This document shows, piece by piece, positions 37,367-43,664 of a stretch of DNA of 64,000 nucleotides. The translations under genes were made by a program, and so were the position numbers. Location of the stretch: NCBI GenBank assembly GCA_913060675.1, contig CAJXUS010000002.1:119831-183830 (forward strand), in the 5' to 3' direction. A model generated the notes under the pieces. It was not told the DNA's origin. It ran no database searches and worked only from the letters and a program-made list of their open reading frames with translations. The stretch is from an uncultured Rhodospirillales bacterium (GTDB lineage: Bacteria > Pseudomonadota > Alphaproteobacteria > Kiloniellales > Kiloniellaceae). Within the stretch, counting starts at the first letter, position 1. Each line of letters begins with the position of its first letter.

Positions 37367-37408
37367 TGCCGGGTAATTTTATCGACTTGTGATATTCCTG
37401 CCGGGTAA
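37367..37408. promoter_or_regulatory. Two TGCCGGGTAA repeats, possible FlbD enhancer
   Basis: TGCCGGGTAA occurs at 37367-37376 and 37399-37408 (32 bp apart, about three turns), around 100-140 bp upstream of the predicted hook-operon start site. A related TGCTGGGTAA lies at the same distance upstream of the flgI sigma-54 promoter. This is where an enhancer-binding protein such as FlbD would bind. Confidence 0.45.
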
Positions 37409-37719
37409 GAAATAAATGTCATTACGATAGGGGATGATCAAGGGGGTTTTATTTAAACTTCATAATGAAGAATGGTATTTAGAATACACCATATTTCCTG
37501 GTTTATTGCGTCTACCCACAAAAAAATCTGGGTAAACCAGCGCTACAGAATGAATAGATCTTGACCTAATTTCGGTTCATTACGAGGCATATTTTTATAC
37601 CTTATATATATAGGCTCTATTTGGAGGGAGATGTTGGGATCTCATTTTATGTGGTGAAAATATATATTCTAAATCAGGCAATATCACGCCGTTAGTGCCG
37701 GTAACTCTTAACTATCTGA

Positions 37720-37872
37720 GAAAAAGATTTTGATAGCAACAGGATCGGGTTTCTTGGCGGAGAGCTGTTTGATGAAGCAGCTTTTAGTAATCCTGTCGTC
37801 GATGTTGCTCTGAATGATTTCTATCAAGCATTTGTTAATGAACTAGGAATTGTTTTCCTGTTAGGTCGGTAA
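37720..37872 (+). pseudogene. 50-codon ORF remnant without a start codon
   Basis: In the 840-bp divergent region before flagellin 1, the frame from 37720 to the TAA at 37870 encodes a protein-like segment (EKDFDSNRIG, then LFDEAAFSNPVVDVALNDFY and QAFVNELG) with no ATG, GTG or TTG. It looks like the C-terminal end of a lost gene; I do not recognise the family. It may instead be a chance open frame. Confidence 0.3.
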
Positions 37873-37887
37873 AGATCGACTTTTTCG

Positions 37888-37916
37888 ATGTGAAATAATT
37901 CCCTCTTATTTCACGT
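37888..37916. promoter_or_regulatory. Inverted repeat upstream of the flagellin 1 sigma-54 promoter
   Basis: GTGAAATAA and TTATTTCAC form a perfect 9-bp repeat with a seven-base spacer, centred about 90 bp upstream of the predicted flagellin 1 start site. It could be an activator site or a terminator for the ORF remnant before it. The rest of 37409-37719 and 37917-37966 holds nothing I can identify. Confidence 0.35.
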
Positions 37917-37966
37917 TATATTTTCAAAAAACGTCTAACTATATGTAATTATTATATAAAAATAAC

Positions 37967-37981
37967 TGGCACACTGTTTGC
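37967..37981 (+). promoter_or_regulatory. Sigma-54 promoter of flagellin 1
   Basis: TGGCACACTGTTTGC is an exact match to TGGCAC-N5-TTGC. The predicted start site is near 37993, giving a leader of about 79 nt before the flagellin ATG at 38072. Confidence 0.9.
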
Positions 37982-38021
37982 ATTTATATTCGTGAATTCA
38001 ACAAATGCCGCATTACTAGCG

Positions 38022-38065
38022 GTGGAATAGCAGGACGCTATTTCGTTGAGACGAATGTGAAAGGA
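38022..38065 (+). promoter_or_regulatory. Flagellin 1 leader: hairpin with AGGAC loop plus AAGGA Shine-Dalgarno
   Basis: Stem AATAGC/GCTATT (38026-38031 with 38037-38042) closes a loop AGGAC; wobble pairs extend the stem to 38022-38046. The GGA in the loop lies 30 nt before the GGA of the Shine-Dalgarno (AAGGA 38061-38065). This layout repeats in flagellins 2-4 with different stem sequences. GGA presented in a loop plus GGA in the Shine-Dalgarno is what CsrA recognises; binding here is inferred. Confidence 0.55.
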
Positions 38066-38071
38066 AAGATA

Positions 38072-38932
38072 ATGCCTACAGTTACAACTAATACAGCTGC
38101 GAATTCAGCTTTACGCTTTTTGAATGCGAATTCACTATCCTCTGGTAAGTCCATTTCGAAACTTGCCAGTGGTTCTCGGATTGTGACCGCCTCTGATGAT
38201 GCGGCTGGTCTTGCGATCGGGACCCGGTTGCGTGCAGATAGTGCTGTTTTACAGCAAGCATCGGTTAACGCCGCGCAAGGCGCTGCAGTTATGCAGGTCG
38301 CAGATGGCGGCCTTGGTCGGATTGCTGACGTGCTGCAACGTATGAAAGCTCTCGCAGCGCAATCTCTCTCAGGTGTGCCAACAAACACAGAACGTGCCTT
38401 CATCGATGCAGAATATCAGCAGCTGGTATCCGAAATCGACGGTATGGCAGCAGCCACACGTTTTAACGGTGAATCCCTTCTTGATGGAACAGGTACTCAG
38501 TTTGGTGCTGGTACTGTTAGTTTCTTCGTTGGGGTGACTGTGGCAGATGTGATCAATGTCAATATTGCCACCTTAAGTGCGACGGCGACCAATTTTACTT
38601 CCGGTACCATTGGTACCCCAAATATGAATACGACTTCTGTTTCAACTTCAGGAGCGGCGACAATTGCCATGGGGGCGGTAGATACGGCCATTAATGAAAT
38701 CTCTGAAGCGCGTGCAAACTTGGGGTCAATCATTTCTCGCTTTGAATTCCGTGGTCAGCAAGTTGCGACTTCCAAAGAAAACATTGATGCGGCCAAGTCA
38801 TCCATTATGGATGTCGATTTAGCGGCAGAACAATCCAGACTGGTATCCTCACAGGTTCTTGTCCAAGCTTCCGTGTCAGCGCTCTCACAGGCAAATCAGT
38901 TGCCACAAACGCTGCTGTCACTCCTACAATAA
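38072..38932 (+). CDS. Flagellin 1
   Basis: 286 residues from the ATG at 38072 (AAGGA six bases before); an ATG at 38057 would add five residues. N-terminal VTTNTAANSALRFLNANS, SISKLASGSRIVTASDDAAGLAIGTRLRAD and C-terminal ENIDAAKSSIMDVDLAAEQSRLVSSQVLVQASVSALSQANQLPQTLLSLLQ are the D0/D1 helices of flagellin. The variable centre is short and rich in Thr and Ala, as in other small alphaproteobacterial flagellins. It is more diverged than flagellins 2-4 and the only one behind a sigma-54 promoter, which suggests a distinct position in the filament or an earlier expression time. Followed by a hairpin. Confidence 0.95.
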   Translation: MPTVTTNTAANSALRFLNANSLSSGKSISKLASGSRIVTASDDAAGLAIGTRLRADSAVLQQASVNAAQGAAVMQVADGGLGRIADVLQRMKALAAQSLSGVPTNTERAFIDAEYQQLVSEIDGMAAATRFNGESLLDGTGTQFGAGTVSFFVGVTVADVINVNIATLSATATNFTSGTIGTPNMNTTSVSTSGAATIAMGAVDTAINEISEARANLGSIISRFEFRGQQVATSKENIDAAKSSIMDVDLAAEQSRLVSSQVLVQASVSALSQANQLPQTLLSLLQ

Positions 38933-38950
38933 TACTAGATCCTTTCACAT

Positions 38951-38990
38951 AAGGGAGTGGGGTATCCAGGTATGGGTACCCCAATTCCTT
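38951..38990 (+). terminator. Hairpin terminator after flagellin 1
   Basis: Stem GGGGTATCC with GGGTACCCC (one G-T pair, six-base loop) is extended by outer pairs AAGGGA/TTCCTT. A run of T follows 16 bases later (GCTTTTTTTC), so termination may be partial and allow read-through into the aminotransferase gene. Confidence 0.6.
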
Positions 38991-39077
38991 GAAAAGGATA
39001 GTAGCTTTTTTTCTTATTTTCTTTTATTTATTGATTTAATGGATTTATCAATTTTGCATTTTGCCTAAGAGGTTCTA

Positions 39078-40178
39078 TTGCTTCCGCTTTTCCAGCCAGA
39101 TTTACCAAGCGTCAATGAGATCCTTCCTTATCTGACGAGGATGGAAAAGAATAAGTGGTATAGCAATTTTGGTCCTTTGGTCTGTGAGTTTGAAGCAAGC
39201 ATTGCCCAGCATTTTAATATTCCAGTTTCTGCGGTAGTCAGTGCAAGCAATGCGACCTCGGCATTAACTGAAACGCTTCGACTATATTCATCTAAAATTA
39301 GGGTAGCAGGTTCTTCACCAGGTTATTGCCTAGTGCCCGCATGGACCTTTGTCGCAACGGCCCAAGCGGTTATGGCCGCAGGATTCCGACCTCTTTTTTG
39401 TGATGTGGATGCAAAAACTGGCGAGCTATCTCCTGAAATTGCAGAAAATGCCTTGTTAGAAAATAACGAAATTTCAGTCGTTCTCCCAGTTGCTCCTTTT
39501 GGTGCAGCTGTTGATGTTTCTACTTGGGATGATTTTTCAAAAAAGCAAAAAATTCACGTTGTTATCGATGCCGCAGCGTCTTTTGATGCGGTAAGCCCAG
39601 GCTTTACCCCCACAGTTATCAGTCTACATGCGACCAAAACGCTTGGTGTTGGCGAGGGGGCACTTATGATTACCTTGGATTTAGAGCTCGCTGAGAAATT
39701 TAAATCATGTACTTCTTTTGGATTTGCAGGCTCGAGAATAGCAAGGTCGCCTGGTGGTAATGTGAAAATGAGCGAAATGCATGCTGCGGTGGGATTGGCT
39801 CAATTGGGGCGCTGGAATGATCTTCGGGAGAGATTGCTAGAGGTCAGGTCTTGGTATGATGAGGCGTTATTAAACGTTGAGGGATGTTCCTCACTTCATA
39901 TGCCTACATCTGGGGTATCAAATACTATGAACCTCTATTTCAATCACACTGATGCTGTAGATGTTATCGAGAAACTGAAAGGCGCAGGCGTATCCTCGCG
40001 ACGTTGGTGGGAGGATGAATTGCACCTTAATCCTGTCTTCGGACAGGAAGTCGTGGGTCCTGTTACGGAATCAGATAAATTTTATAAGAATGTGTTTGGG
40101 GTTCCGTTTTTTTCTGATTTAGCTAAATGTGATGTACTCAAGGTTTGTGAGATAATTGAGCGTGAAACGACTCGATAA
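39078..40178 (+). CDS. DegT/DnrJ/EryC1/StrS-family PLP aminotransferase
   Basis: 366 residues, starting at a TTG with AGAGG six bases upstream. Family features: N-terminal KNKWYSNFGPLVCEFEASIAQHF, the SNATSAL phosphate-binding region, CLVPAWTFVATAQAVMAAGFRPLFCDVD, the aspartate of VVIDAAASFDA and the PLP lysine in SLHATKTLGVGEGALM, then KMSEMHAAVGLAQL. Such enzymes aminate nucleotide-linked ketosugars. It is placed between flagellin 1 and flagellins 2-4, so an aminosugar for flagellin glycosylation is likely, though unproven. No partner dehydratase lies beside it. Confidence 0.85.
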   Translation: MLPLFQPDLPSVNEILPYLTRMEKNKWYSNFGPLVCEFEASIAQHFNIPVSAVVSASNATSALTETLRLYSSKIRVAGSSPGYCLVPAWTFVATAQAVMAAGFRPLFCDVDAKTGELSPEIAENALLENNEISVVLPVAPFGAAVDVSTWDDFSKKQKIHVVIDAAASFDAVSPGFTPTVISLHATKTLGVGEGALMITLDLELAEKFKSCTSFGFAGSRIARSPGGNVKMSEMHAAVGLAQLGRWNDLRERLLEVRSWYDEALLNVEGCSSLHMPTSGVSNTMNLYFNHTDAVDVIEKLKGAGVSSRRWWEDELHLNPVFGQEVVGPVTESDKFYKNVFGVPFFSDLAKCDVLKVCEIIERETTR

Positions 40179-40262
40179 ATTAGGTGTAAAAACCTAAAAA
40201 ACTCACAGCTATAGCCAGCTAAATAGATCATTTTGAAGGAATAATGTTCACGATACTATTGG

Positions 40263-40277
40263 TTAACAGGTGGTTAA
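40263..40277 (+). promoter_or_regulatory. Perfect CtrA box upstream of flagellin 2
   Basis: TTAA-CAGGTGG-TTAA is an exact TTAA-N7-TTAA site located 28 bp before the -35 element of the flagellin 2 promoter. It suggests that flagellins 2-4 depend directly on CtrA. Confidence 0.6.
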
Positions 40278-40304
40278 TGTAATAATTTCAATGCCTTGAA
40301 GGTA

Positions 40305-40334
40305 TTTACATTAGGTTTGATTTGCTGTTAGAAT
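40305..40334 (+). promoter_or_regulatory. Sigma-70-type promoter of flagellins 2-4
   Basis: TTTACA (40305-40310), an 18-base spacer and TAGAAT (40329-40334) give a good housekeeping promoter. The start site would be near 40341, leaving a leader of about 113 nt. No sigma-54 motif is seen here. Confidence 0.55.
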
Positions 40335-40348
40335 AGTAAGTGTTCAAA

Positions 40349-40446
40349 AAAGTTTCAGGAAGAGACTTTGTGGACAGGTTGTCAAGAAGACGACTTTGGT
40401 GCCTTTCTCAGGAAGAGTTAGGCAAGTGTTACTTCAAGTAGAAGGA
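40349..40446 (+). promoter_or_regulatory. Flagellin 2 leader: four consecutive hairpins ending in the Shine-Dalgarno
   Basis: Hairpin A (40349-40369): stem AAAGTTTC/GAGACTTT, loop AGGAA. Hairpin B (40378-40394): stem GTTGTC/GACGAC, loop AAGAA. Hairpin C (40400-40424): TGCCT and CTC pairing with GAG and AGGCA around a 2x2 T-T internal loop, loop AGGAA. Hairpin D (40432-40444): CTTC/GAAG, loop AAGTA, whose 3' strand is part of the Shine-Dalgarno AAGGA (40442-40446). The loops are conserved although the stems differ. GGA in loop C lies 33 nt before GGA of the Shine-Dalgarno. Confidence 0.6.
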
Positions 40447-40453
40447 AAATATT

Positions 40454-41257
40454 ATGCCTGTAGTTTCTACAAATACTGCTGCGAACTCCGCAGTCAGATT
40501 TCTCAATGTTAACTCCGCGGCAGCCTCAACATCCGTAAGTAAACTAGCTTCTGGTTCACGTATTGTGCGTGCATCTGATGATGCTGCTGGTCTCGCGATC
40601 AGTACTAAGCTGACTGCTGATACGACTGTGTTGAAGCAAGCGGCAGTTAACGCTTCTCAAGGTGCTTCTGTTCTTCAGGTTGGTGATGGTGCTCTTGCAC
40701 GTATTGCTGATGTTCTTCAGCGTTTGAAAGCGCTGGCTGCTCAGTCTCTTTCTGGTGCTGTGCAGGATGCAGAACGTGTCTTTATTGATGCTGAATATCA
40801 GCAGCTCAACACTGAGATTGGTGATATCATCACTGATACAAAGTTTAACGGTCAACAGATCGTCAACACTTACACTCAGAGTTATTTGGTTGGTACTGCT
40901 TCAACGGATACCATTCTTGCTTCTGTCTCAGGATTGACAGCTGTTGCTGGTCCAGCTGGTGCAGTTACAAACTCGGCAACTGCTACTACAGCTTTGGGGT
41001 CAATTGATACTCAATTAACAAACGTATCAACTCAGCGTGCGACAATTGGTGCTTTGATTTCACGTTTTGAAACCAGAGCGCAGGCGATTAACACCTCTAT
41101 TGAAAATATTGAGGCTGCGAATTCCACAATTAAAGATGTCGATTTGGCTTCCGAGCAAAGTAGATTGGTTACTGCCAATGTGCTGGTTCAGGCCGCGGTA
41201 TCCGCATTGTCGCAGGCAAACTCAATACCACAACAGCTTCTACGGGTTCTTCAGTAA
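40454..41257 (+). CDS. Flagellin 2
   Basis: 267 residues. Same plan as flagellin 1 (D0/D1 helices: STNTAANSAVRFLNVNS, SKLASGSRIVRASDDAAGLAISTKL; end ENIEAANSTIKDVDLASEQSRLVTANVLVQAAVSALSQANSIPQQLLRVLQ) with a short centre (about 150-190) of Thr, Val, Ala and Gly. It is nearly identical to flagellins 3 and 4 except in that centre, so they come from recent tandem duplication. ATG seven bases after AAGGA. First of three tandem genes, all ended by the terminator at 43041. Confidence 0.95.
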   Translation: MPVVSTNTAANSAVRFLNVNSAAASTSVSKLASGSRIVRASDDAAGLAISTKLTADTTVLKQAAVNASQGASVLQVGDGALARIADVLQRLKALAAQSLSGAVQDAERVFIDAEYQQLNTEIGDIITDTKFNGQQIVNTYTQSYLVGTASTDTILASVSGLTAVAGPAGAVTNSATATTALGSIDTQLTNVSTQRATIGALISRFETRAQAINTSIENIEAANSTIKDVDLASEQSRLVTANVLVQAAVSALSQANSIPQQLLRVLQ

Positions 41258-41277
41258 TACGTAGGTGATGTTTGGAT

Positions 41278-41324
41278 CTCTGTTCAGGAAGAACAGGGTT
41301 GGTAAAAGTCTTCAAGTAGAAGGA
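41278..41324 (+). promoter_or_regulatory. Flagellin 3 leader: AGGAA-loop hairpin and Shine-Dalgarno hairpin
   Basis: Stem CTCTGTTC/GAACAGGG (41278-41285 with 41291-41298) with loop AGGAA, then CTTC/GAAG (41310-41322) around AAGTA next to the AAGGA Shine-Dalgarno (41320-41324). The two GGA triplets are 35 nt apart. The 75-bp spacer has no clear promoter, so this leader is probably within a longer transcript. Confidence 0.6.
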
Positions 41325-41332
41325 AAAGTAAA

Positions 41333-42136
41333 ATGCCAGTAGTTTCAACCAATACGGCTGCGAACTCCGCAATCAGGTTCTTAAATGTTAACTCCGCGGC
41401 AGCCTCAACATCCGTAAGTAAGCTTGCTTCTGGGTCACGTATTGTGCGTGCATCTGATGATGCTGCCGGTTTGGCGATCAGCACTAAGCTGACTGCTGAT
41501 ACCACAGTATTGAAGCAGGCGGCTGTTAATGCGTCTCAGGGTGCATCTGTTCTTCAGGTTGGTGATGGTGCACTTGCACGTATTGCTGATGTTCTTCAGC
41601 GTTTAAAAGCGTTGGCTGCTCAGTCATTGTCTGGTGCGGTTCAAGATGCAGAGCGTTTATTCATCCATGCTGAATATGACCAGCTTAATACTGAGATCGG
41701 TGATATCATCACTGATACAAAATTTAATGGTCAACAGATCGTCAATACCTACAGCCAGACCTATCTGGTTGGTACTGCGTCTGGTGATACGATCAATGCT
41801 CAGGTTTCAGGAGGTGTCACGGTTGCTGGTCCTGGTGGTGGTGTATCAACTACCGTTACTGCAACAGCTGCTTTGACGTCAATTGATACCCAATTGACTA
41901 ACGTATCTACTCAGCGTGCGACAGTTGGTGCTTTGATTTCACGTTTCGAAACCAGAGCACAGGCAATTAACACCTCAATTGAAAATATTGAGGCTGCGAA
42001 CTCAACAATTAAAGATGTCGATTTGGCTTCTGAGCAAAGTAAATTGGTGACCGCCAACGTGCTGGTTCAAGCAGCGGTATCTGCATTGTCGCAGGCAAAC
42101 TCAATTCCGCAGCAGCTTCTACGGGTTCTTCAGTAA
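41333..42136 (+). CDS. Flagellin 3
   Basis: 267 residues, very similar to flagellin 2. Differences concentrate in the central segment (GDTINAQVSGGVTVAGPGGGVSTTVTATAA), in LFIHAEYDQ in place of VFIDAEYQQ, and in EQSKLV in place of EQSRLV. The D0/D1 ends are otherwise preserved. ATG 41333 lies eight bases after AAGGA. Likely another filament subunit; the variation may give surface diversity or be neutral after duplication. Confidence 0.95.
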   Translation: MPVVSTNTAANSAIRFLNVNSAAASTSVSKLASGSRIVRASDDAAGLAISTKLTADTTVLKQAAVNASQGASVLQVGDGALARIADVLQRLKALAAQSLSGAVQDAERLFIHAEYDQLNTEIGDIITDTKFNGQQIVNTYSQTYLVGTASGDTINAQVSGGVTVAGPGGGVSTTVTATAALTSIDTQLTNVSTQRATVGALISRFETRAQAINTSIENIEAANSTIKDVDLASEQSKLVTANVLVQAAVSALSQANSIPQQLLRVLQ

Positions 42137-42157
42137 ATTCGTAAATGATGTTTCGAT

Positions 42158-42204
42158 CTCTGTTCAGGAAGAACGGAGTAGCTAAAAATCTTCAAGTAGA
42201 AGGA
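42158..42204 (+). promoter_or_regulatory. Flagellin 4 leader: AGGAA-loop hairpin and Shine-Dalgarno hairpin
   Basis: Stem CTCTGTTC/GAACGGAG (42158-42165 with 42171-42178), loop AGGAA, then CTTC/GAAG (42190-42202) around AAGTA and the AAGGA Shine-Dalgarno (42200-42204). Compared with flagellin 3, two 3'-strand bases differ and pairing is kept in both (T-A becomes T-G at one pair, T-G becomes T-A at another). GGA spacing is again 35 nt. Confidence 0.6.
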
Positions 42205-42212
42205 AAAATGAA

Positions 42213-43016
42213 ATGCCAGTAGTTTCAACCAATACCGCAGCAAACTCAGCAGTTAGATTTCTAAATGTGAACTCACAGGCCGCATCGACTTCTGTTAGTA
42301 AGCTTGCATCTGGGTCGCGTATTGTGCGTGCGTCAGATGATGCTGCGGGTCTCGCGATTAGTACGAAGCTAACTGCTGATACCACGGTTTTGAAACAAGC
42401 CGCGGTTAATGCTTCACAAGGTGCTTCTGTTCTTCAGGTTGGCGATGGTGCTCTTGCACGTATCGCTGACGTTCTTCAGCGTCTGAAGGCGCTGGCTGCC
42501 CAGTCCCTTTCAGGTGCTGTGCAAGATGCAGAGCGTGCATTTATTAATGCTGAGTATAGCCAGCTTAATACTGAGATTACAGATATCATTGCTGATACAA
42601 AGTTTAACGGTCAGCAAATCGTTAATACCTACAGTCAGAACTATCTGGTTGGTACTGCTGCTGGTGATACCATTGATATCAACTTGAACACTTTAACTGC
42701 AGTTGCGGGTCCTGGTGGTAACGTTTCAACTACGGGTACGGCGACGACAGCTTTGGGTGCAATTGATACGCAGCTTACAAATGTATCAACTCAGCGTGCT
42801 ACACTCGGTGCCTTGGTTTCGCGTTTTGAAACCAGAGAGCAAGCGATTAACACATCTGTTGAAAACATTGAAGCAGCAAACTCTACGATTAAAGATGTAG
42901 ATCTTGCTTCCGAACAAAGTAGGTTGGTGACCGCCAACGTACTTGTTCAAGCCGCGGTGTCTGCCCTTTCACAGGCAAATTCAATCCCGCAGCAACTCTT
43001 GAGAGTTCTTCAGTAA
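42213..43016 (+). CDS. Flagellin 4
   Basis: 267 residues, third tandem copy. The centre reads GDTIDINLNTLTAVAGPGGNVSTTGTAT; near the end TREQAINTSVENIE replaces TRAQAINTSIENIE. Otherwise it matches flagellins 2 and 3. A stray ATG five bases upstream of the start (42208) is too close to the Shine-Dalgarno and opens a four-codon frame, so the start at 42213 is used. It is followed 24 bp later by a strong terminator, which closes the three-gene unit. Confidence 0.95.
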   Translation: MPVVSTNTAANSAVRFLNVNSQAASTSVSKLASGSRIVRASDDAAGLAISTKLTADTTVLKQAAVNASQGASVLQVGDGALARIADVLQRLKALAAQSLSGAVQDAERAFINAEYSQLNTEITDIIADTKFNGQQIVNTYSQNYLVGTAAGDTIDINLNTLTAVAGPGGNVSTTGTATTALGAIDTQLTNVSTQRATLGALVSRFETREQAINTSVENIEAANSTIKDVDLASEQSRLVTANVLVQAAVSALSQANSIPQQLLRVLQ

Positions 43017-43040
43017 TACTGAAAAGGTAATCTCTTAAAT

Positions 43041-43076
43041 AATTCTGGGGTGAGTTTCTCATCCCAGAATTTTTTT
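43041..43076 (+). terminator. Terminator of the flagellin 2-4 unit
   Basis: A 14-bp stem (AATTCTGGGGTGAG with CTCATCCCAGAATT, one G-T pair, three-base loop) is followed by a run of seven T. It is one of the strongest intrinsic terminators in the window. Confidence 0.95.
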
Positions 43077-43102
43077 GTTTTTTGTTCGTTAATGGGTTCC
43101 TG

Positions 43103-43462
43103 GCTTACGAACTCCGAAATAAGATTCCTATGTATAAGTTCTTCAGCTGCATAAAATTCAGTTAGTAGGTTTGTTACTGGGTCACATATTGTACGTGCAT
43201 CTGATGATGCTACTGGTTTCGCAATCAGTACTAAGCTGACGATGGTGCTTTTGCCCCTGTTGCTGATGTTCTTCAGCGTTTGAAAGCTTTGCTGCTCAAC
43301 CGCTACCTGGTGCCGAGTAAGTTACACAGCGCGCATTTTATCGATGCTGAGCTTGCAAAAGTATTAACTCAGCGTGCTACCCTCGGTACTTTGATTTCCC
43401 TTTTTGAGCCAAGGGGGTGGGCAAACTCAATTCCAATACAACTCGTGATAGATTTTAAGTAG
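43103..43462 (+). pseudogene. Decayed flagellin pseudogene
   Basis: Fragments of the flagellin gene remain in order: the N-terminal part (GCTTACGAACTCCGAAATAA resembling codons 8-15), then GTACGTGCATCTGATGATGC (RASDDA), GTTGCTGATGTTCTTCAGCG (ADVLQR), a fragment of the FIDAE region, TCAGCGTGCTACCCTCGGTA (QRATLG), and finally AACTCAATTCC (NSIP) before a stop. Most of the intervening sequence is deleted and frames are broken. There is no leader or promoter of its own, and it lies after the terminator at 43041. Confidence 0.9.
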
Positions 43463-43466
43463 TCTC

Positions 43467-43500
43467 ATAAGCTAAAGAAACATTTATTTCTTTAGCTTAT
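43467..43500 (+). terminator. Hairpin after the flagellin pseudogene
   Basis: A perfect 14-bp AT-rich stem (ATAAGCTAAAGAAA, six-base loop, complement) is followed by AGTTTTAC. It is probably the terminator of the ancestral gene, kept after decay. Confidence 0.65.
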
Positions 43501-43503
43501 AGT

Positions 43504-43532
43504 TTTACAATAGAGCACTATCATGGTATAGT
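43504..43532 (+). promoter_or_regulatory. Sigma-70-type promoter before the orphan flagellin leader
   Basis: TTTACA (43504-43509), 17-base spacer, TATAGT (43527-43532): five of six matches in each element. The same -35 hexamer is used upstream of flagellin 2. The segment ATGGTATAGTGT recurs at 43848-43859, 38 bp before flaG. Confidence 0.6.
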
Positions 43533-43571
43533 GTGCTATTGTGTTATGTTGACAAAGTTGTTGCGTAGCTT

Positions 43572-43614
43572 CCTGTTCAAGAAGAACGGGTGTTAAATAC
43601 TTCAAGTAGAAGGA
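43572..43614 (+). ncRNA. Orphan flagellin leader, no flagellin gene attached
   Basis: This is a full copy of the flagellin leader: stem CCTGTTC/GAACGGG (43572-43578 with 43584-43590) with loop AAGAA, then CTTC/GAAG (43600-43612) around AAGTA, then AAGGA. The first loop has lost its GGA (AGGAA became AAGAA) while the Shine-Dalgarno hairpin is intact. It is preceded by its own promoter and leads only into a 13-codon frame. It may be a relic or a regulatory decoy RNA; the second is speculation. Confidence 0.5.
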
Positions 43615-43622
43615 AAACCGAA

Positions 43623-43664
43623 ATGTCTGGCACATCTATTTTTAGGTGTCTATTTATCCCGTAA
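43623..43664 (+). CDS. 13-codon mini-ORF after the orphan leader
   Basis: ATG eight bases after AAGGA encodes MSGTSIFRCLFIP and stops at 43662-43664. It has no similarity to the flagellin N-terminus beyond the initial Met. It is probably a relic created when a flagellin coding region was deleted just after its start codon, not a functional peptide. Confidence 0.3.
   Translation: MSGTSIFRCLFIP

Noticed and set aside
43628..43645. TGGCAC in the mini-ORF as a sigma-54 promoter for flaG
   Set aside because: Followed by ATCTATTTTT without the GC needed at -12.
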